Positions 44,821 through 54,143 of a stretch of 64,000 nt of DNA are shown in pieces. The position numbers and the translations under genes are program-made. The notes under the pieces are model-generated. The model searched no databases and was not told the origin of the DNA. It saw only the letters and a list, made by a program, of their open reading frames with translations. How positions within the stretch are numbered: position 1 is the stretch's first letter; every line of letters starts with the position of its first letter. This stretch comes from Colwellia sp. 39_35_sub15_T18 (lineage in GTDB: Bacteria > Pseudomonadota > Gammaproteobacteria > Enterobacterales > Alteromonadaceae): the NCBI GenBank assembly GCA_002162675.1, contig MAAE01000007.1:1-64000 (forward strand), given 5' to 3'.

Positions 44821-47262
44821 ATGAAAAAGCTTTACATTGTACTTGCTTCATTGCTGGCATTTTTACTTATTGGCTGTAATGGCCATAACGAAGACAGCTC
44901 TGACAACTCATCTCAAATTGTTACCAATATTGAACTTTCACTGCTAGACAGTGCCGGTAACGCTAAGCAAAGCTATGCGAAAGATGAAACAATTACCTTA
45001 CAAGCCAAGGTCACTGATGAAAATAATGCCATAATAACCAATAAAGCGGTCAGTTTTTCCGCATCAATTGGTTCATTAGCGATTACTTCAAAACTCACTA
45101 ACAGTGAAGGTATCGCTATTGTTTATGTGACTAACGAATCACTGTCGTTAGGTGCAGGCAGTGCCGGTGCCAGCATAGGAGAAATAACGGCCTCCGCTAT
45201 TGATTATGAATTTACAGAGTCTAGCGCTACTGATTCGCCATTGAGTTTAAGCACGGTAATGACTTTAGACGGCGAGTCTGTAAATCAATTTAAAAGCAAC
45301 CAAGAAGTGCAAATAACCACTACACTAACCGATGCTAACGGTCAAGCTATTGCCAATAAAATAATCACCTTTACTGCTGACATAGGTACGTTTAGTAGCA
45401 GCACCGTTTTAACCAACAGCCAAGGCATAGGTAACGTTACTTTAACAGGTAGCGACGGCACTATTGGTGCAGGTGTGTTAACCAGTAGTTATGCCTTAAA
45501 CGCCAATACCAATATAAATAATTCCTTCAATTATCAAATTTTATCTGCTGACGCCATTGTTAACAGTGATATTCGCTTAGGTTATTTTGACGAAAACAAT
45601 AGCTTTGTTGAAGGCGAAATTGAATTATCAATAGCGAGCACTAGTATTAGCGCAGGTGGCACCTTAGGGCTAAGTGTTGATTTGGTTGACGAAAATGAAG
45701 CATTAATAACCACCCCAATTGCAGTTACCTTTACCTCTAATTGTGTGCAAAATGGTAATGCCAGCATTGATGAATCAGTATTAAGCATTAATGGCACAGC
45801 CAGCTCAACCTTTGCAGATATTAGTTGTGCCGGCACAACAGGCACAGACGATGCATTAATAGCCAGTGTCTCTATCAATAACATTACTAGCACTGCCAAC
45901 AAAACAATCACTATTAATGGTGAGCAGCTAGGTTCAATTGAATTTATTTCTGCCGAGCCAACGTCTATCGTGCTTAAAGGTACAGGCGGCCAAAACCAGC
46001 AAGAAACCTCGACACTAACCTTTAGAGTAAAAAGCCAATTAGGCAATGTATTAGCCCAGCAAGAAGTTAATTTTGCACTTAGTACTGCTGTTGGTGGTAT
46101 TGAATTAAGCAGAGAGTCGGGCTTTACTAATAGCCAAGGGTTAATAACCACACAGGTTTCTGCTGGCACAGTACCTACCGCGGTACGTGTTACCGCTTCT
46201 GCCAGTATGGACTTTAATAGTGAGGACGTAACAGTACAAAGCCAATCTGACTTACTCTCTATCAACACTGGCTTACCCGAACAACGTTCGATGACTATTG
46301 CTGCTACCTTATTAAATCCTGAAGCAGAAAATGTTGATGGCGTAGAGTCGACCATTGCCGTGTGGCTATCGGATAATTTTCATAACCCTGTTCCTGACGG
46401 CACCACCGTTAACTTCACCACGGAAGGCGGTAAAATTGAACCAAGCTGCTCAACGGTTAATGGTAGTTGCTCTGTTATCTGGGAAAGTAGCGAACCCAGA
46501 GTTGCTGATCATCGCGTTACTATTTTAGCAACCGCACTAGGCCATGAAACCTTCTTTGATACTAACGGCAATAACATTTTTGATGACGCTGATGGCGATC
46601 CTATTATTGATATCATCGAGTTTCCAGGTGATTTCACGGTCGATTCTGGTATTGATAATTACGCAGCCCAGCCCAGTGGCTTTTTAGATATGTCTGAAGC
46701 ATGGCGTGATGATAACGAAAACAGTACTTACGATAGTGGTGAAACCTTTATCGACTTTAATAATGATGAAACCTTTAGTGATGCCGACAGCTTATTCAAT
46801 GGTCCTCAGTGTCAAGGCGCAAACTGTGCTGATGAAACTATGCGTAATGTTCATGTCAGAAAAGCGCTTAGATTAGTGATGGCTAGCTCTGCTGCTGAAA
46901 TACGTTTAACAAACGGTGATGACAGTGTTGTATATGAAGACTCGTTAACAGGCGAAACTAACGATCTTGCAGACGTGCCAAATGGTGGTAGCCAAGAATT
47001 TAATTTTTATTTCGCTGATACAGGGTTTCCTAACCAAACCATGCCATTTGGCACAACCGTTGCTATTTCTCTTAGTGCTGGCGACTTACAAGGAGCAACG
47101 AGTTTTACTGTTGGTAATAATAGCCAAGCAGGTTTTGGCCAAATGAACTTTTTTGTGATTCAAAATACCGGGGACGACCCTCAAACAGCAGTACTTACTA
47201 TCACTGTCACCTCACCAAACGGTATTATAACCAGCGCAATTTATAGCATGGCATTATTGTAA
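44821..47262 (+). CDS. Lipoprotein with bacterial Ig-like (Big_1) domains
   Basis: An 813-residue surface lipoprotein. A signal peptide ends in the lipobox LIGC (Cys19). Next come four or five Ig-like repeats of about 100 residues of the invasin/Big_1 type, each with a TLxAxVTDENNAIITNKAVSF-like strand and a TNSxGIA turn (SKLTNSEGIAIVYVT, TVLTNSQGIGNVTLT, GFTNSQGLITTQVS). A calcium-type acidic segment follows (FDTNGNNIFDDADGDPIIDI). The start has AGGGA. It is likely an adhesin or stalk on the outer membrane. The downstream GNAT begins 5 bp later, so they share a message. The long open frame on its other strand is a shadow. Confidence 0.88.
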   Translation: MKKLYIVLASLLAFLLIGCNGHNEDSSDNSSQIVTNIELSLLDSAGNAKQSYAKDETITLQAKVTDENNAIITNKAVSFSASIGSLAITSKLTNSEGIAIVYVTNESLSLGAGSAGASIGEITASAIDYEFTESSATDSPLSLSTVMTLDGESVNQFKSNQEVQITTTLTDANGQAIANKIITFTADIGTFSSSTVLTNSQGIGNVTLTGSDGTIGAGVLTSSYALNANTNINNSFNYQILSADAIVNSDIRLGYFDENNSFVEGEIELSIASTSISAGGTLGLSVDLVDENEALITTPIAVTFTSNCVQNGNASIDESVLSINGTASSTFADISCAGTTGTDDALIASVSINNITSTANKTITINGEQLGSIEFISAEPTSIVLKGTGGQNQQETSTLTFRVKSQLGNVLAQQEVNFALSTAVGGIELSRESGFTNSQGLITTQVSAGTVPTAVRVTASASMDFNSEDVTVQSQSDLLSINTGLPEQRSMTIAATLLNPEAENVDGVESTIAVWLSDNFHNPVPDGTTVNFTTEGGKIEPSCSTVNGSCSVIWESSEPRVADHRVTILATALGHETFFDTNGNNIFDDADGDPIIDIIEFPGDFTVDSGIDNYAAQPSGFLDMSEAWRDDNENSTYDSGETFIDFNNDETFSDADSLFNGPQCQGANCADETMRNVHVRKALRLVMASSAAEIRLTNGDDSVVYEDSLTGETNDLADVPNGGSQEFNFYFADTGFPNQTMPFGTTVAISLSAGDLQGATSFTVGNNSQAGFGQMNFFVIQNTGDDPQTAVLTITVTSPNGIITSAIYSMALL

Positions 47263-47267
47263 AATTT

Positions 47268-47864
47268 ATGTCATCCGTTAGCTATCAAAAACTTTTCCCA
47301 AAGTACTTCAAGCAGGTCATTAAACTGGCTAACGAAGTACATGGCGATGGTTATCTTAATGATAAAAGCATGGCTGATTGGGCAGCTCGCGGCATAAGTT
47401 ACAATATTAATTGTGGTTACATTGCCTTGCTTGATGACAATTCAACAACAACAACGACAACAAATGACAAAAAACTCATTGGTTTTCGCATCACCTTTGC
47501 CGCTGAGCATTGGCAAGCCGATAAATGGTGTTGCCCTGATTTATGGCAAATAGCCAAAGATAAATGCTGCTACTTTAAATGTAATACCGTCGATGAAAAG
47601 TACCGCGGTTTAGGTATTGGCAAAAAATTATTGCAACTTTCAATTGCAGCCGCCAAGCAACAAGGCGCGCAGGCAGGTGTTGCACATTTATGGAAGCAAA
47701 GCCCTAATAATAGCGCTGTAGCCTACTTTACTCATTGCGGCGGCAAGTTAATAAAATCTCACCCTGATAAGTGGTATGAAGAAAGTAAACAAGGATATCA
47801 CTGTATTTTATGCGGCAATGATTGCCATTGTGAAGCGGCCGAAATGATTATTTATTTTGACTAA
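47268..47864 (+). CDS. GNAT acetyltransferase with cysteine-rich tail
   Basis: A 198-residue GNAT protein. The acetyl-CoA motif is [20 protein letters not shown] (near 110), and [20 protein letters not shown] continues the fold. Cysteines are unusually frequent: CC in [16 protein letters not shown], and a tail [16 protein letters not shown] with a C-x2-C-x3-C-x-C spacing that could bind a metal. A poly-Thr run (ACA/ACG codons, 47448-47465) sits in a loop. It follows the Ig-like lipoprotein by 5 bp and overlaps ung tail to tail by 17 bp. The substrate is unknown. Confidence 0.82.
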   Translation: MSSVSYQKLFPKYFKQVIKLANEVHGDGYLNDKSMADWAARGISYNINCGYIALLDDNSTTTTTTNDKKLIGFRITFAAEHWQADKWCCPDLWQIAKDKCCYFKCNTVDEKYRGLGIGKKLLQLSIAAAKQQGAQAGVAHLWKQSPNNSAVAYFTHCGGKLIKSHPDKWYEESKQGYHCILCGNDCHCEAAEMIIYFD

Positions 47865-48531
47865 TCAAGTTCCAATCAATCTCTTTTTCAGCTTGTTTTT
47901 TCAGCCAAGCATTGGCTTTTGAGAAATGCTGGCAACCAAAAAAACCGCGGTAAGCAGAAAGGGGTGAAGGGTGTGGGCCGTTTAATATGAGGTGTTTATT
48001 CTCATTGATATTGCGGCCTTTTTTTTGTGCATGTGCGCCCCAAAGTATAAAAACACAACCCTCATTATGTTGATTAATTTGTGCAATTACTTTATCGGTA
48101 AAGGTTTCCCAGCCTAATTTGGCATGAGAGTGCGCTTGTCCTTGCTGTACCGTTAACACAGTGTTTAGCAATAAAACGCCCTGCTGTGCCCAAGTAGTTA
48201 AATTGCCATGATTTGGCATGACAAAACCGTCAATATCTGTGGTTAATTCTTTATAGATATTCACTAAGGATGGCGGAACTTTAATATCACTACTCTCAAC
48301 AGAAAAAGCTAGGCCGTGTGCTTGTCCTTTTCCATGGTAAGGATCTTGGCCTAAGATCACCACCTTGATATCGGCTAAATCGTTAAATTCAAAAGCACGA
48401 AAAACATCTTCTTGCTGAGGAAAAATCGACATGCCTTGCGCCCTTTGCTTGGCAATTTCGGCTTGTAACTGGCAAAAGTAATCTTGCGTTTGCTCTTGCT
48501 CGATTATCTGTTGCCAGTTAGGTTTACTCAT
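47848..48531 (-). CDS. ung: Uracil-DNA glycosylase
   Basis: Ung removes uracil from DNA to start base excision repair. The 227 residues match E. coli (229). The catalytic water-activating motif is [20 protein letters not shown] (Asp near 63) and the minor-groove loop is [20 protein letters not shown]. The 3' end overlaps the GNAT gene on the other strand by 17 bp. The ATG has a weak ribosome site. Confidence 0.97.
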   Translation of the reverse strand: MSKPNWQQIIEQEQTQDYFCQLQAEIAKQRAQGMSIFPQQEDVFRAFEFNDLADIKVVILGQDPYHGKGQAHGLAFSVESSDIKVPPSLVNIYKELTTDIDGFVMPNHGNLTTWAQQGVLLLNTVLTVQQGQAHSHAKLGWETFTDKVIAQINQHNEGCVFILWGAHAQKKGRNINENKHLILNGPHPSPLSAYRGFFGCQHFSKANAWLKKQAEKEIDWNLISQNK

Positions 48532-48571
48532 AGTGATTAATCGCTTACTTTTAAGGCGTAACTTTAAAATA

Positions 48572-49876
48572 TTATTTTAATAAATAGGCGCGTAAGTCAG
48601 CAAAGTCGCTGCTCATTGCTTCTGATAAAATAGGCTCGCTGGCACAATCGGCTAATTCTTTTGGTAAGCCAATAGGTTGCCCTAAAATGCTTTCTACTAC
48701 CTCTTTAAATTTAGCCGGGTGAGCCGTACCTAAGAAAACGCCAAACTCGCCATCAACAGCGCTGTATTGCAATGCTTTATAAGCAATGGCTGCGTGTGGC
48801 TCGCTGATATAACCCAGTTTACCTAAGCCAATAACCGTTGATTGTGTTTGCTCTTCATCAATAGACACTGAACTAACACAACCGTTTTCAACAAGGCCTG
48901 ATTTAAGCAGATGTTCTACACGTGGCCAGTTATTTGGGTTACTCACATCCATCGCGTTTGAAATGGTGGCAACCGTTTTATTTGGTGTCCACTCACCCGT
49001 TTCTAAGTAACGCGGCACAGTATCATTTAAGTTGGTTGCAGCAATGAAACGCTTGATAGGTAAGCCCATCGCTTTAGCAAATAAACCTGCTGTTAAGTTA
49101 CCAAAATTGCCTGATGGGATAGAGAAAACAATATCACCTAAATCTTTTTTAGCGCGAGAGAGCTGCGCTACCGCCTCAAAGTAATAACAAATTTGTGCTA
49201 ATAATCGGCTGATATTAATAGAGTTGGCAGAGTTTAAGCCTATCGTTGTTGCTAATTCTTTATCATCGAAAGATTTTTTAACTAATGCTTGGCAATCATC
49301 AAAATCACCATCAACCATGAGTGTTTCAATGTTGTCACCCAAAGTGGTAAACATTTTCTCTTGTAGTAAAGAAATTTTACCTTTGGGGTACATGATCACA
49401 ACACGGATATTATCAATACCATGAAAAGCATGAGCAACAGCAGCGCCAGTATCGCCCGATGTTGCCGTTAAAATAGTGAGCGGCTTTTTTTGGCCTGTAG
49501 CTTTAGCGTCTTTGGCAACAAATGCTTGTAAACATTTTGCCATAAAGCGGGCACCAAAATCTTTAAACGCCAGTGTTGGCCCATGGAACAACTCTAAAAT
49601 AGCACGCTCATTATTAATAGGTTGCAATACCGCAGGGAAGTTAAAAGCATCGGTGACGATTTCAGTTAGCTCTTGCTCATTTAAATCTTCTTCAACAAAA
49701 GGTGCTAAGATTTTTACGCTACGCTCAACCAATGGTAGCGCTAAAAGATCATCAATATTATCAAACTTCGGCATAGTCTTTGGAAAGAATAAACCTTGGT
49801 TTTTACCTAAACCTTGTTTAACTGCTTGAGCAAAACTTACTTGCTCATCATTCTCTTTTAAATTATAAAATTTCAC
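48572..49876 (-). CDS. thrC: Threonine synthase
   Basis: ThrC converts O-phosphohomoserine to threonine with PLP. The 434-residue protein (E. coli 428) starts at GTG after AGGA. The PLP lysine is in [20 protein letters not shown] (near 108). The phosphate loop is [40 protein letters not shown] follows near 250. It is the last gene of thrLABC, 65 bp after thrB, with no strong terminator behind it. Confidence 0.97.
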   Translation of the reverse strand: MKFYNLKENDEQVSFAQAVKQGLGKNQGLFFPKTMPKFDNIDDLLALPLVERSVKILAPFVEEDLNEQELTEIVTDAFNFPAVLQPINNERAILELFHGPTLAFKDFGARFMAKCLQAFVAKDAKATGQKKPLTILTATSGDTGAAVAHAFHGIDNIRVVIMYPKGKISLLQEKMFTTLGDNIETLMVDGDFDDCQALVKKSFDDKELATTIGLNSANSINISRLLAQICYYFEAVAQLSRAKKDLGDIVFSIPSGNFGNLTAGLFAKAMGLPIKRFIAATNLNDTVPRYLETGEWTPNKTVATISNAMDVSNPNNWPRVEHLLKSGLVENGCVSSVSIDEEQTQSTVIGLGKLGYISEPHAAIAYKALQYSAVDGEFGVFLGTAHPAKFKEVVESILGQPIGLPKELADCASEPILSEAMSSDFADLRAYLLK

Positions 49877-49941
49877 TTTTTGTTCCTAATAATCTTGAAT
49901 CTGTTTTTGTCGAGCATCGCTACGTTCAAAGCAGCCTAAAT

Positions 49942-50976
49942 TTATATCTTTACTGCACCCGCTTCATCGACTTGGCAAACATGTACAAAGCCAAGATCGG
50001 TTTGTAAGTAGTTTTCTTTGAGCCATAACGCATAACTTTGTGCTTGTTGTTCATTATCACAAATACAAAACAACGTTGGCCCTGAACCAGAAATACCAAC
50101 AGCGTGCGCTCCCTCGGCCATTAAATGATCATGGGCTTGTTGATATTTTGGCAATAAGTTAGTTCTATAGGGCTCAGCCACTACATCAGTTAATACTGAA
50201 AAAGCTTGCGCCTTATCTTGCCTGTGGCAAGCATCAACAAAGGTTGCTAAATTTTGACCATAGCTTATCACATCAGCGCGACTATAACTTGTTGGCAATA
50301 CATCACGTGCCGCTTTAGTTGACACTTCAATACCGGGGTAAGCCATCACGTAATAACAATCATTAAAGCCAGGCAATACACGACTGATCACCTCGTTATC
50401 TGGCACCATTAACTGCAAACCACCTAAATAACAAGGCGCAACATTGTCGTAATGTAAGCTGCCACTGATTTGCGCTTCCATTTGTCCGGTCATTTTCAAC
50501 ACGGTTTTTTCATCAAAACTAAAACTTTGAAATTTTTCATAAAAGGCATTAAGCCCGGCAAGCGCTGCTACCACTGAACACGCACTTGAACCTAAACCAC
50601 TGCCCACTGGCATTTTTTTATCAAGGGTCATTTGTACTGGCACAACAGTTTGATTTTCGGCTAATAACGCTTGATTAAATAACTGTAAGCATGACCAAAC
50701 AATATTGTCTTCTTTCGCTTTAGGTAGCTTATTGGCAAAGGCACCGACAACTACTAAGCTGTCAACTTGTGCGCCCTCAACTGAGCTTTCCACGGCTCTC
50801 TCCACAGTGACGACATCACCTAACAATGTGCCATCTATAGGCTTAACCGCCAAACCTAAGACATCAAAGCCAACACTGACATTACCAATTGAGGCCGGTG
50901 CAAATACTGACACCGCTTTTTTATCTAGCACTTCTTTAGTCGAACACTCGCCACTCGCGACTTGATTAGTGGTCAT
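49942..50976 (-). CDS. thrB: Homoserine kinase
   Basis: ThrB phosphorylates homoserine. The start is the ATG at 50976, whose A is also the last base of the thrA stop (TAATG), giving a 344-residue protein coupled to thrA; an upstream GTG would add six residues. GHMP kinase motifs: SVFAPASIGNVSVGFDVLGL, the ATP loop KKMPVGSGLGSSACSVVAAL (near 115), and GAHAVGISGSGPTLFCICDN. It is longer than E. coli ThrB (310), mainly through an N-terminal extension rich in Ser/Lys. Confidence 0.96.
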   Translation of the reverse strand: MTTNQVASGECSTKEVLDKKAVSVFAPASIGNVSVGFDVLGLAVKPIDGTLLGDVVTVERAVESSVEGAQVDSLVVVGAFANKLPKAKEDNIVWSCLQLFNQALLAENQTVVPVQMTLDKKMPVGSGLGSSACSVVAALAGLNAFYEKFQSFSFDEKTVLKMTGQMEAQISGSLHYDNVAPCYLGGLQLMVPDNEVISRVLPGFNDCYYVMAYPGIEVSTKAARDVLPTSYSRADVISYGQNLATFVDACHRQDKAQAFSVLTDVVAEPYRTNLLPKYQQAHDHLMAEGAHAVGISGSGPTLFCICDNEQQAQSYALWLKENYLQTDLGFVHVCQVDEAGAVKI

Positions 50977-53462
50977 TAGTGCTGCTGCTCCCACGCCAAA
51001 GTTCTTAGAATATCACCAAACACACCCGCCGCGGTTACTGCAGCACCGGCACCATAACCACGTAAAACAAAAGGTAATGGTTGATAATAACGACTGTGAA
51101 TTGCTAACGCATTTTCGCCATCTTTAACACTATAAAGTGGGTGACTGCTGTCAACGGCTTCAATAGAAACTTGGCATTTGCCATCAACAATATTACCAAT
51201 ATAACGTAATACCTTGCCTTCGGCTTTTGCGGCTTCACAACGGGCACTTACAACACTATCAAGCTTAGTTAGGTTATTCATAAATTCATCAACATTACCA
51301 CTGTCATCAAAATCATTGGGTAATACTGATTCAATATTAATGTCAGATAATTCTAATTGCATACCAGACTCACGCGCCATAATTAACAATTTACGGGCAA
51401 CATCCATACCGCTTAAATCATCACGAGGATCTGGCTCAGTAAAACCATTTTCTTTAGCGATGGCGGTTGCTTTAGATAACGACATACCTTCATCAAGTTT
51501 ACCAAAAATGTAAGAAAGCGAGCCAGAAAGTACACCTTCAAAGCGTTGCAATTGATCACCTGCTTTAATTAAATTTTGCAAGGTATCAATAACCGGTAAA
51601 CCCGCACCCACGGTTGTTTCATATAAAAATCGACGATTGGTTTTTTGTGCTGTTGAACGAAGTTCTTGATAATACTGCCATGAATCAGTATTAGCCTTTT
51701 TGTTCGGGGTAACAACATGAAAGCCCTCAGCGAGGTAGTCCACATAGCTCATTGCTAACGCTTCATTTGACGTTGAGTCAACCAACACTGGGTTGATTAA
51801 ATGATTATCACGTACAAATGCTTTGATATTTTCAGCATTAACGGCAAGTGCTTGACCGTTTTCTACACCTTGGGTCATGGCATCTTGCCAGTTATCAAGA
51901 TCAATGCCTTCTTTATCAAATACCATGCCTTTAGAGTTGGCGATACCATATACTTTTAAGACAATATTTTGTTCTTTCAAGCTATTTTGCTGACGAGATA
52001 TTTGAGCAATTAACTCACTACCGACAACGCCACAGCCGACTAGAAACACATCAATGGTTGGCTTGTGAGAGAAGAAGTTTTGATGGCTAACTTTCATGGC
52101 ATCGGTACATTTTCGCTGCTCAATGACCACAGAAATACTGCGCTCTGAGGAATCTTGTGCAATGGCGACTACGTTGACGCGCGCTTGAGCAAGAGAGCTA
52201 AAAAACTTAGCAGCTACGCCACGTTGATGATGCATACCATCACCAACAAGCGACACAATTGATAATTCACCTTTTAGCGCTACTGGTTCAAGTAAACCAT
52301 TAAGCAGTTCAAGCTCAAATTCTTCTTTTAAATTTTGCTCAGCACGTTGTGCATCGCTAGAGTAAATACAAAAACTAATGCAATACTCGCTAGATGATTG
52401 ACTAATTAATACTAAGGAAATGTTTTCTCTACTCATGGTCGCAAATACACGGCTTGCCATGCCCACCATACCTTTCATGCCGGGGCCAGAAACATTAACC
52501 ATGGTTAAATCATCGAGGTTTGATATTGCTTTAACACGCTTTTGTTGATCATTTTCATTAGAGATCAACGTACCTGGTGCGGCAGGATTACTAGTATTTT
52601 TGATCAAGCAAGGAATATGATACTGGGCAATGGGGCCGATAGTTTTTGGATGTAAAACACTGGCACCAAAATAAGATAATTCCATGGCTTCTTGATAAGA
52701 TAAATAATCAAGTAACTTGGCTTCTTTGATCATACGTGGATCAGCGTTATAAACACCATCAACATCGGTCCATATCTCACAACATTCTGCTTCCATGCAA
52801 ACCGCTAACACCGCGGCTGAATAGTCAGAACCATTACGACCTAATGTAGTGATGCGACCTTCGTTACCATCTTGGTCAATACTCATACCAATAAAACCAG
52901 GCATAAGAGCAATAGGGTTTAACTTATCATAGTGAATAGCAAACTTTTCTTTTGATAGCACTAAATCTGCAACCGCATTCAATGACGACTGATTGGTGAA
53001 AAGAAATCTTTCTGGTGATAGCAGGGATACTTGTAAGCCTGATGATTGTAGTACTGAGTCTAAAATTGCCACACTCAGTCGTTCCCCGGTACTGATAACA
53101 CGAGCACGGATATGATCAGGGCAATAAGTCAACATAGTAGCGCCTTGCATAAAACGCTGCAGTTGCTGCTCATAATTGACTAACGCTTGCTCACAATGTT
53201 GAGAATTAAAGTCAGTTAAACTTGCCGATAAATCATCAATAATAGTGGTGATTGCGCGTTTAAAGTGACCTAAATCGGTAACTAATTTGGCTTCATCAGT
53301 AATATTTTCGGCCATGGCAACTAAGTGATTAGTGACGCCTTGCGGGGCAGAAACTACCACAGCAATATTTGATGATTGGCTTTTATCTTTGATAATGTCA
53401 GCAACTTGACGAAAACGCTCAGCTGAAGCCAGTGATGAGCCACCAAATTTAAGTACACGCAT
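50976..53462 (-). CDS. thrA: Bifunctional aspartokinase/homoserine dehydrogenase I
   Basis: ThrA catalyses the first and third steps from aspartate to threonine and is feedback-inhibited by threonine. ATG 53462 has AGGA 8 nt upstream and opens MRVLKFGGSSLASAERFRQV; the upstream frame adds eight residues. The protein has 828 residues (E. coli 820). The kinase domain is followed by two ACT domains (MVNVSGPGMKGMVGMASRVF; LSIVSLVGDGMHHQRGVAAK). The dehydrogenase starts near 470 with VFLVGCGVVGSELIAQISRQ and carries the SGSLSYIFGKLDEGMSLSKA and GFTEPDPRDDLSGMDVARK motifs. It is the first structural gene of the thr operon. Confidence 0.98.
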   Translation of the reverse strand: MRVLKFGGSSLASAERFRQVADIIKDKSQSSNIAVVVSAPQGVTNHLVAMAENITDEAKLVTDLGHFKRAITTIIDDLSASLTDFNSQHCEQALVNYEQQLQRFMQGATMLTYCPDHIRARVISTGERLSVAILDSVLQSSGLQVSLLSPERFLFTNQSSLNAVADLVLSKEKFAIHYDKLNPIALMPGFIGMSIDQDGNEGRITTLGRNGSDYSAAVLAVCMEAECCEIWTDVDGVYNADPRMIKEAKLLDYLSYQEAMELSYFGASVLHPKTIGPIAQYHIPCLIKNTSNPAAPGTLISNENDQQKRVKAISNLDDLTMVNVSGPGMKGMVGMASRVFATMSRENISLVLISQSSSEYCISFCIYSSDAQRAEQNLKEEFELELLNGLLEPVALKGELSIVSLVGDGMHHQRGVAAKFFSSLAQARVNVVAIAQDSSERSISVVIEQRKCTDAMKVSHQNFFSHKPTIDVFLVGCGVVGSELIAQISRQQNSLKEQNIVLKVYGIANSKGMVFDKEGIDLDNWQDAMTQGVENGQALAVNAENIKAFVRDNHLINPVLVDSTSNEALAMSYVDYLAEGFHVVTPNKKANTDSWQYYQELRSTAQKTNRRFLYETTVGAGLPVIDTLQNLIKAGDQLQRFEGVLSGSLSYIFGKLDEGMSLSKATAIAKENGFTEPDPRDDLSGMDVARKLLIMARESGMQLELSDINIESVLPNDFDDSGNVDEFMNNLTKLDSVVSARCEAAKAEGKVLRYIGNIVDGKCQVSIEAVDSSHPLYSVKDGENALAIHSRYYQPLPFVLRGYGAGAAVTAAGVFGDILRTLAWEQQH

Positions 53463-53489
53463 GATTTTTTCCTTTCTTAAAAACAAAAA

Positions 53490-53517
53490 AGCCCGTAACC
53501 TTTTCAGGTCACGGGCT
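53490..53517 (-). terminator. thr operon attenuator
   Basis: On the minus strand AGCCCGTGACC and GGTTACGGGCT pair (one G-T) around a 6-nt loop and run straight into TTTTTTGTTTTT, 28 nt before thrA. It lies 27 bp after the leader peptide stop. This is a textbook attenuator placement. Confidence 0.88.
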
Positions 53518-53543
53518 TCGATAAAATTGTTACTTTTTACACG

Positions 53544-53615
53544 TTAGCCAGCGACCGCCATCCCAATTCGGGTGGTGGTGATAATAATAGTAATGTGGCT
53601 AGTAGTAATATTCAT
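53544..53615 (-). CDS. thrL: thr operon leader peptide
   Basis: A 23-codon peptide, MNITTSHITIIITTTRIGMA followed by VAG, with six Thr and six Ile codons. Ribosome stalling at these when charged tRNA-Thr or tRNA-Ile is scarce would prevent formation of the attenuator at 53490 and allow thrABC transcription, as in E. coli. Too short for normal gene calls. No ribosome site is visible before the ATG, and the best promoter predicts a start within a base or two of the ATG. Confidence 0.88.
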   Translation of the reverse strand: MNITTSHITIIITTTRIGMAVAG

Positions 53616-53622
53616 GACAGCT

Positions 53623-53651
53623 AAAGTGCCTGAATTGCGGCCTAGTGTCAA
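53623..53651 (-). promoter_or_regulatory. thr operon promoter
   Basis: A perfect TTGACA (53646-53651) is followed after 17 bp by CACTTT (53623-53628), a weak -10. Start would fall at 53616-53617, so the leader peptide message would be leaderless or nearly so. The weak -10 leaves room for a different true promoter. Confidence 0.5.
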
Positions 53652-53772
53652 CCTTTATTGGCACACCAAAAGCAGAATAAAAAGTTATAGGCTATGCATA
53701 ATTATACAAGAACACCCGCACCCGCACTGGCAAAAATAACCGGTCAAGTTAGTATGCGCCTAAATAAGGCAA

Positions 53773-53868
53773 CTAATTACCGAGTAAATAATAAAGACTG
53801 GCAACAGAAAGCGAAGCCGATGCTATATAAATAAAGGTCAGACCTAGGCTATAAGTATTAAGTTTCAT
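53773..53868 (-). CDS. 31-residue membrane peptide upstream of thrL
   Basis: ATG 53868 to TAG 53773 encodes MKLNTYSLGLTFIYIASASL then SVASLYYLLGN. GAGGAA lies 7 nt before the ATG, one of the best ribosome sites in the region. The product is almost wholly a single membrane helix with one N-terminal lysine. No such family comes to mind. It is on the same strand as the thr operon, which starts about 120 bp further on. It may be a membrane microprotein. Confidence 0.55.
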   Translation of the reverse strand: MKLNTYSLGLTFIYIASASLSVASLYYLLGN

Positions 53869-53929
53869 CACTATTCCTCTTTATAATCATTTAAAAGTAC
53901 GTGTCAATTAATTATGCTTTATACCCATG

Positions 53930-53984
53930 ATAGTTCAAATATAGTTCAAATATAGTTCAAATATAGTTCAAAGATACTTCAAAG
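53930..53984. repeat. 11-bp tandem repeats grown from a family A end
   Basis: Five 11-bp units (ATAGTTCAAAT three times, ATAGTTCAAAG, ATACTTCAAAG) directly follow TATACCCATG (53920-53929), the outer end of repeat family A, whose next bases are normally ATACTTCAAG. The array thus seems to be an expansion inside a family A end. The stretch from there to 54143 shows nothing else recognisable. Confidence 0.7.
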
Positions 53985-54143
53985 CATTGAAATACTAAGA
54001 AATAAGCTAATTTCATGCCACTATATTTTTGGTGGGCAAATGCTAAAGCAAACAGCACAGTAGTTTGCAATAAATGCTTAACTGAATATAAAAGGTTGGT
54101 ATGAAACTTATAGCCGCTGGATTCATTGATATGAACTGTAAAT

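Noticed and set aside
45582-46355. A 257-codon open frame on the minus strand inside the Ig-like lipoprotein gene
   Set aside because: It is antisense to a well-supported gene with clear signal peptide and domains. Its composition (Ser/Thr/Val-rich without motifs) is what the complement of Ig repeats gives.
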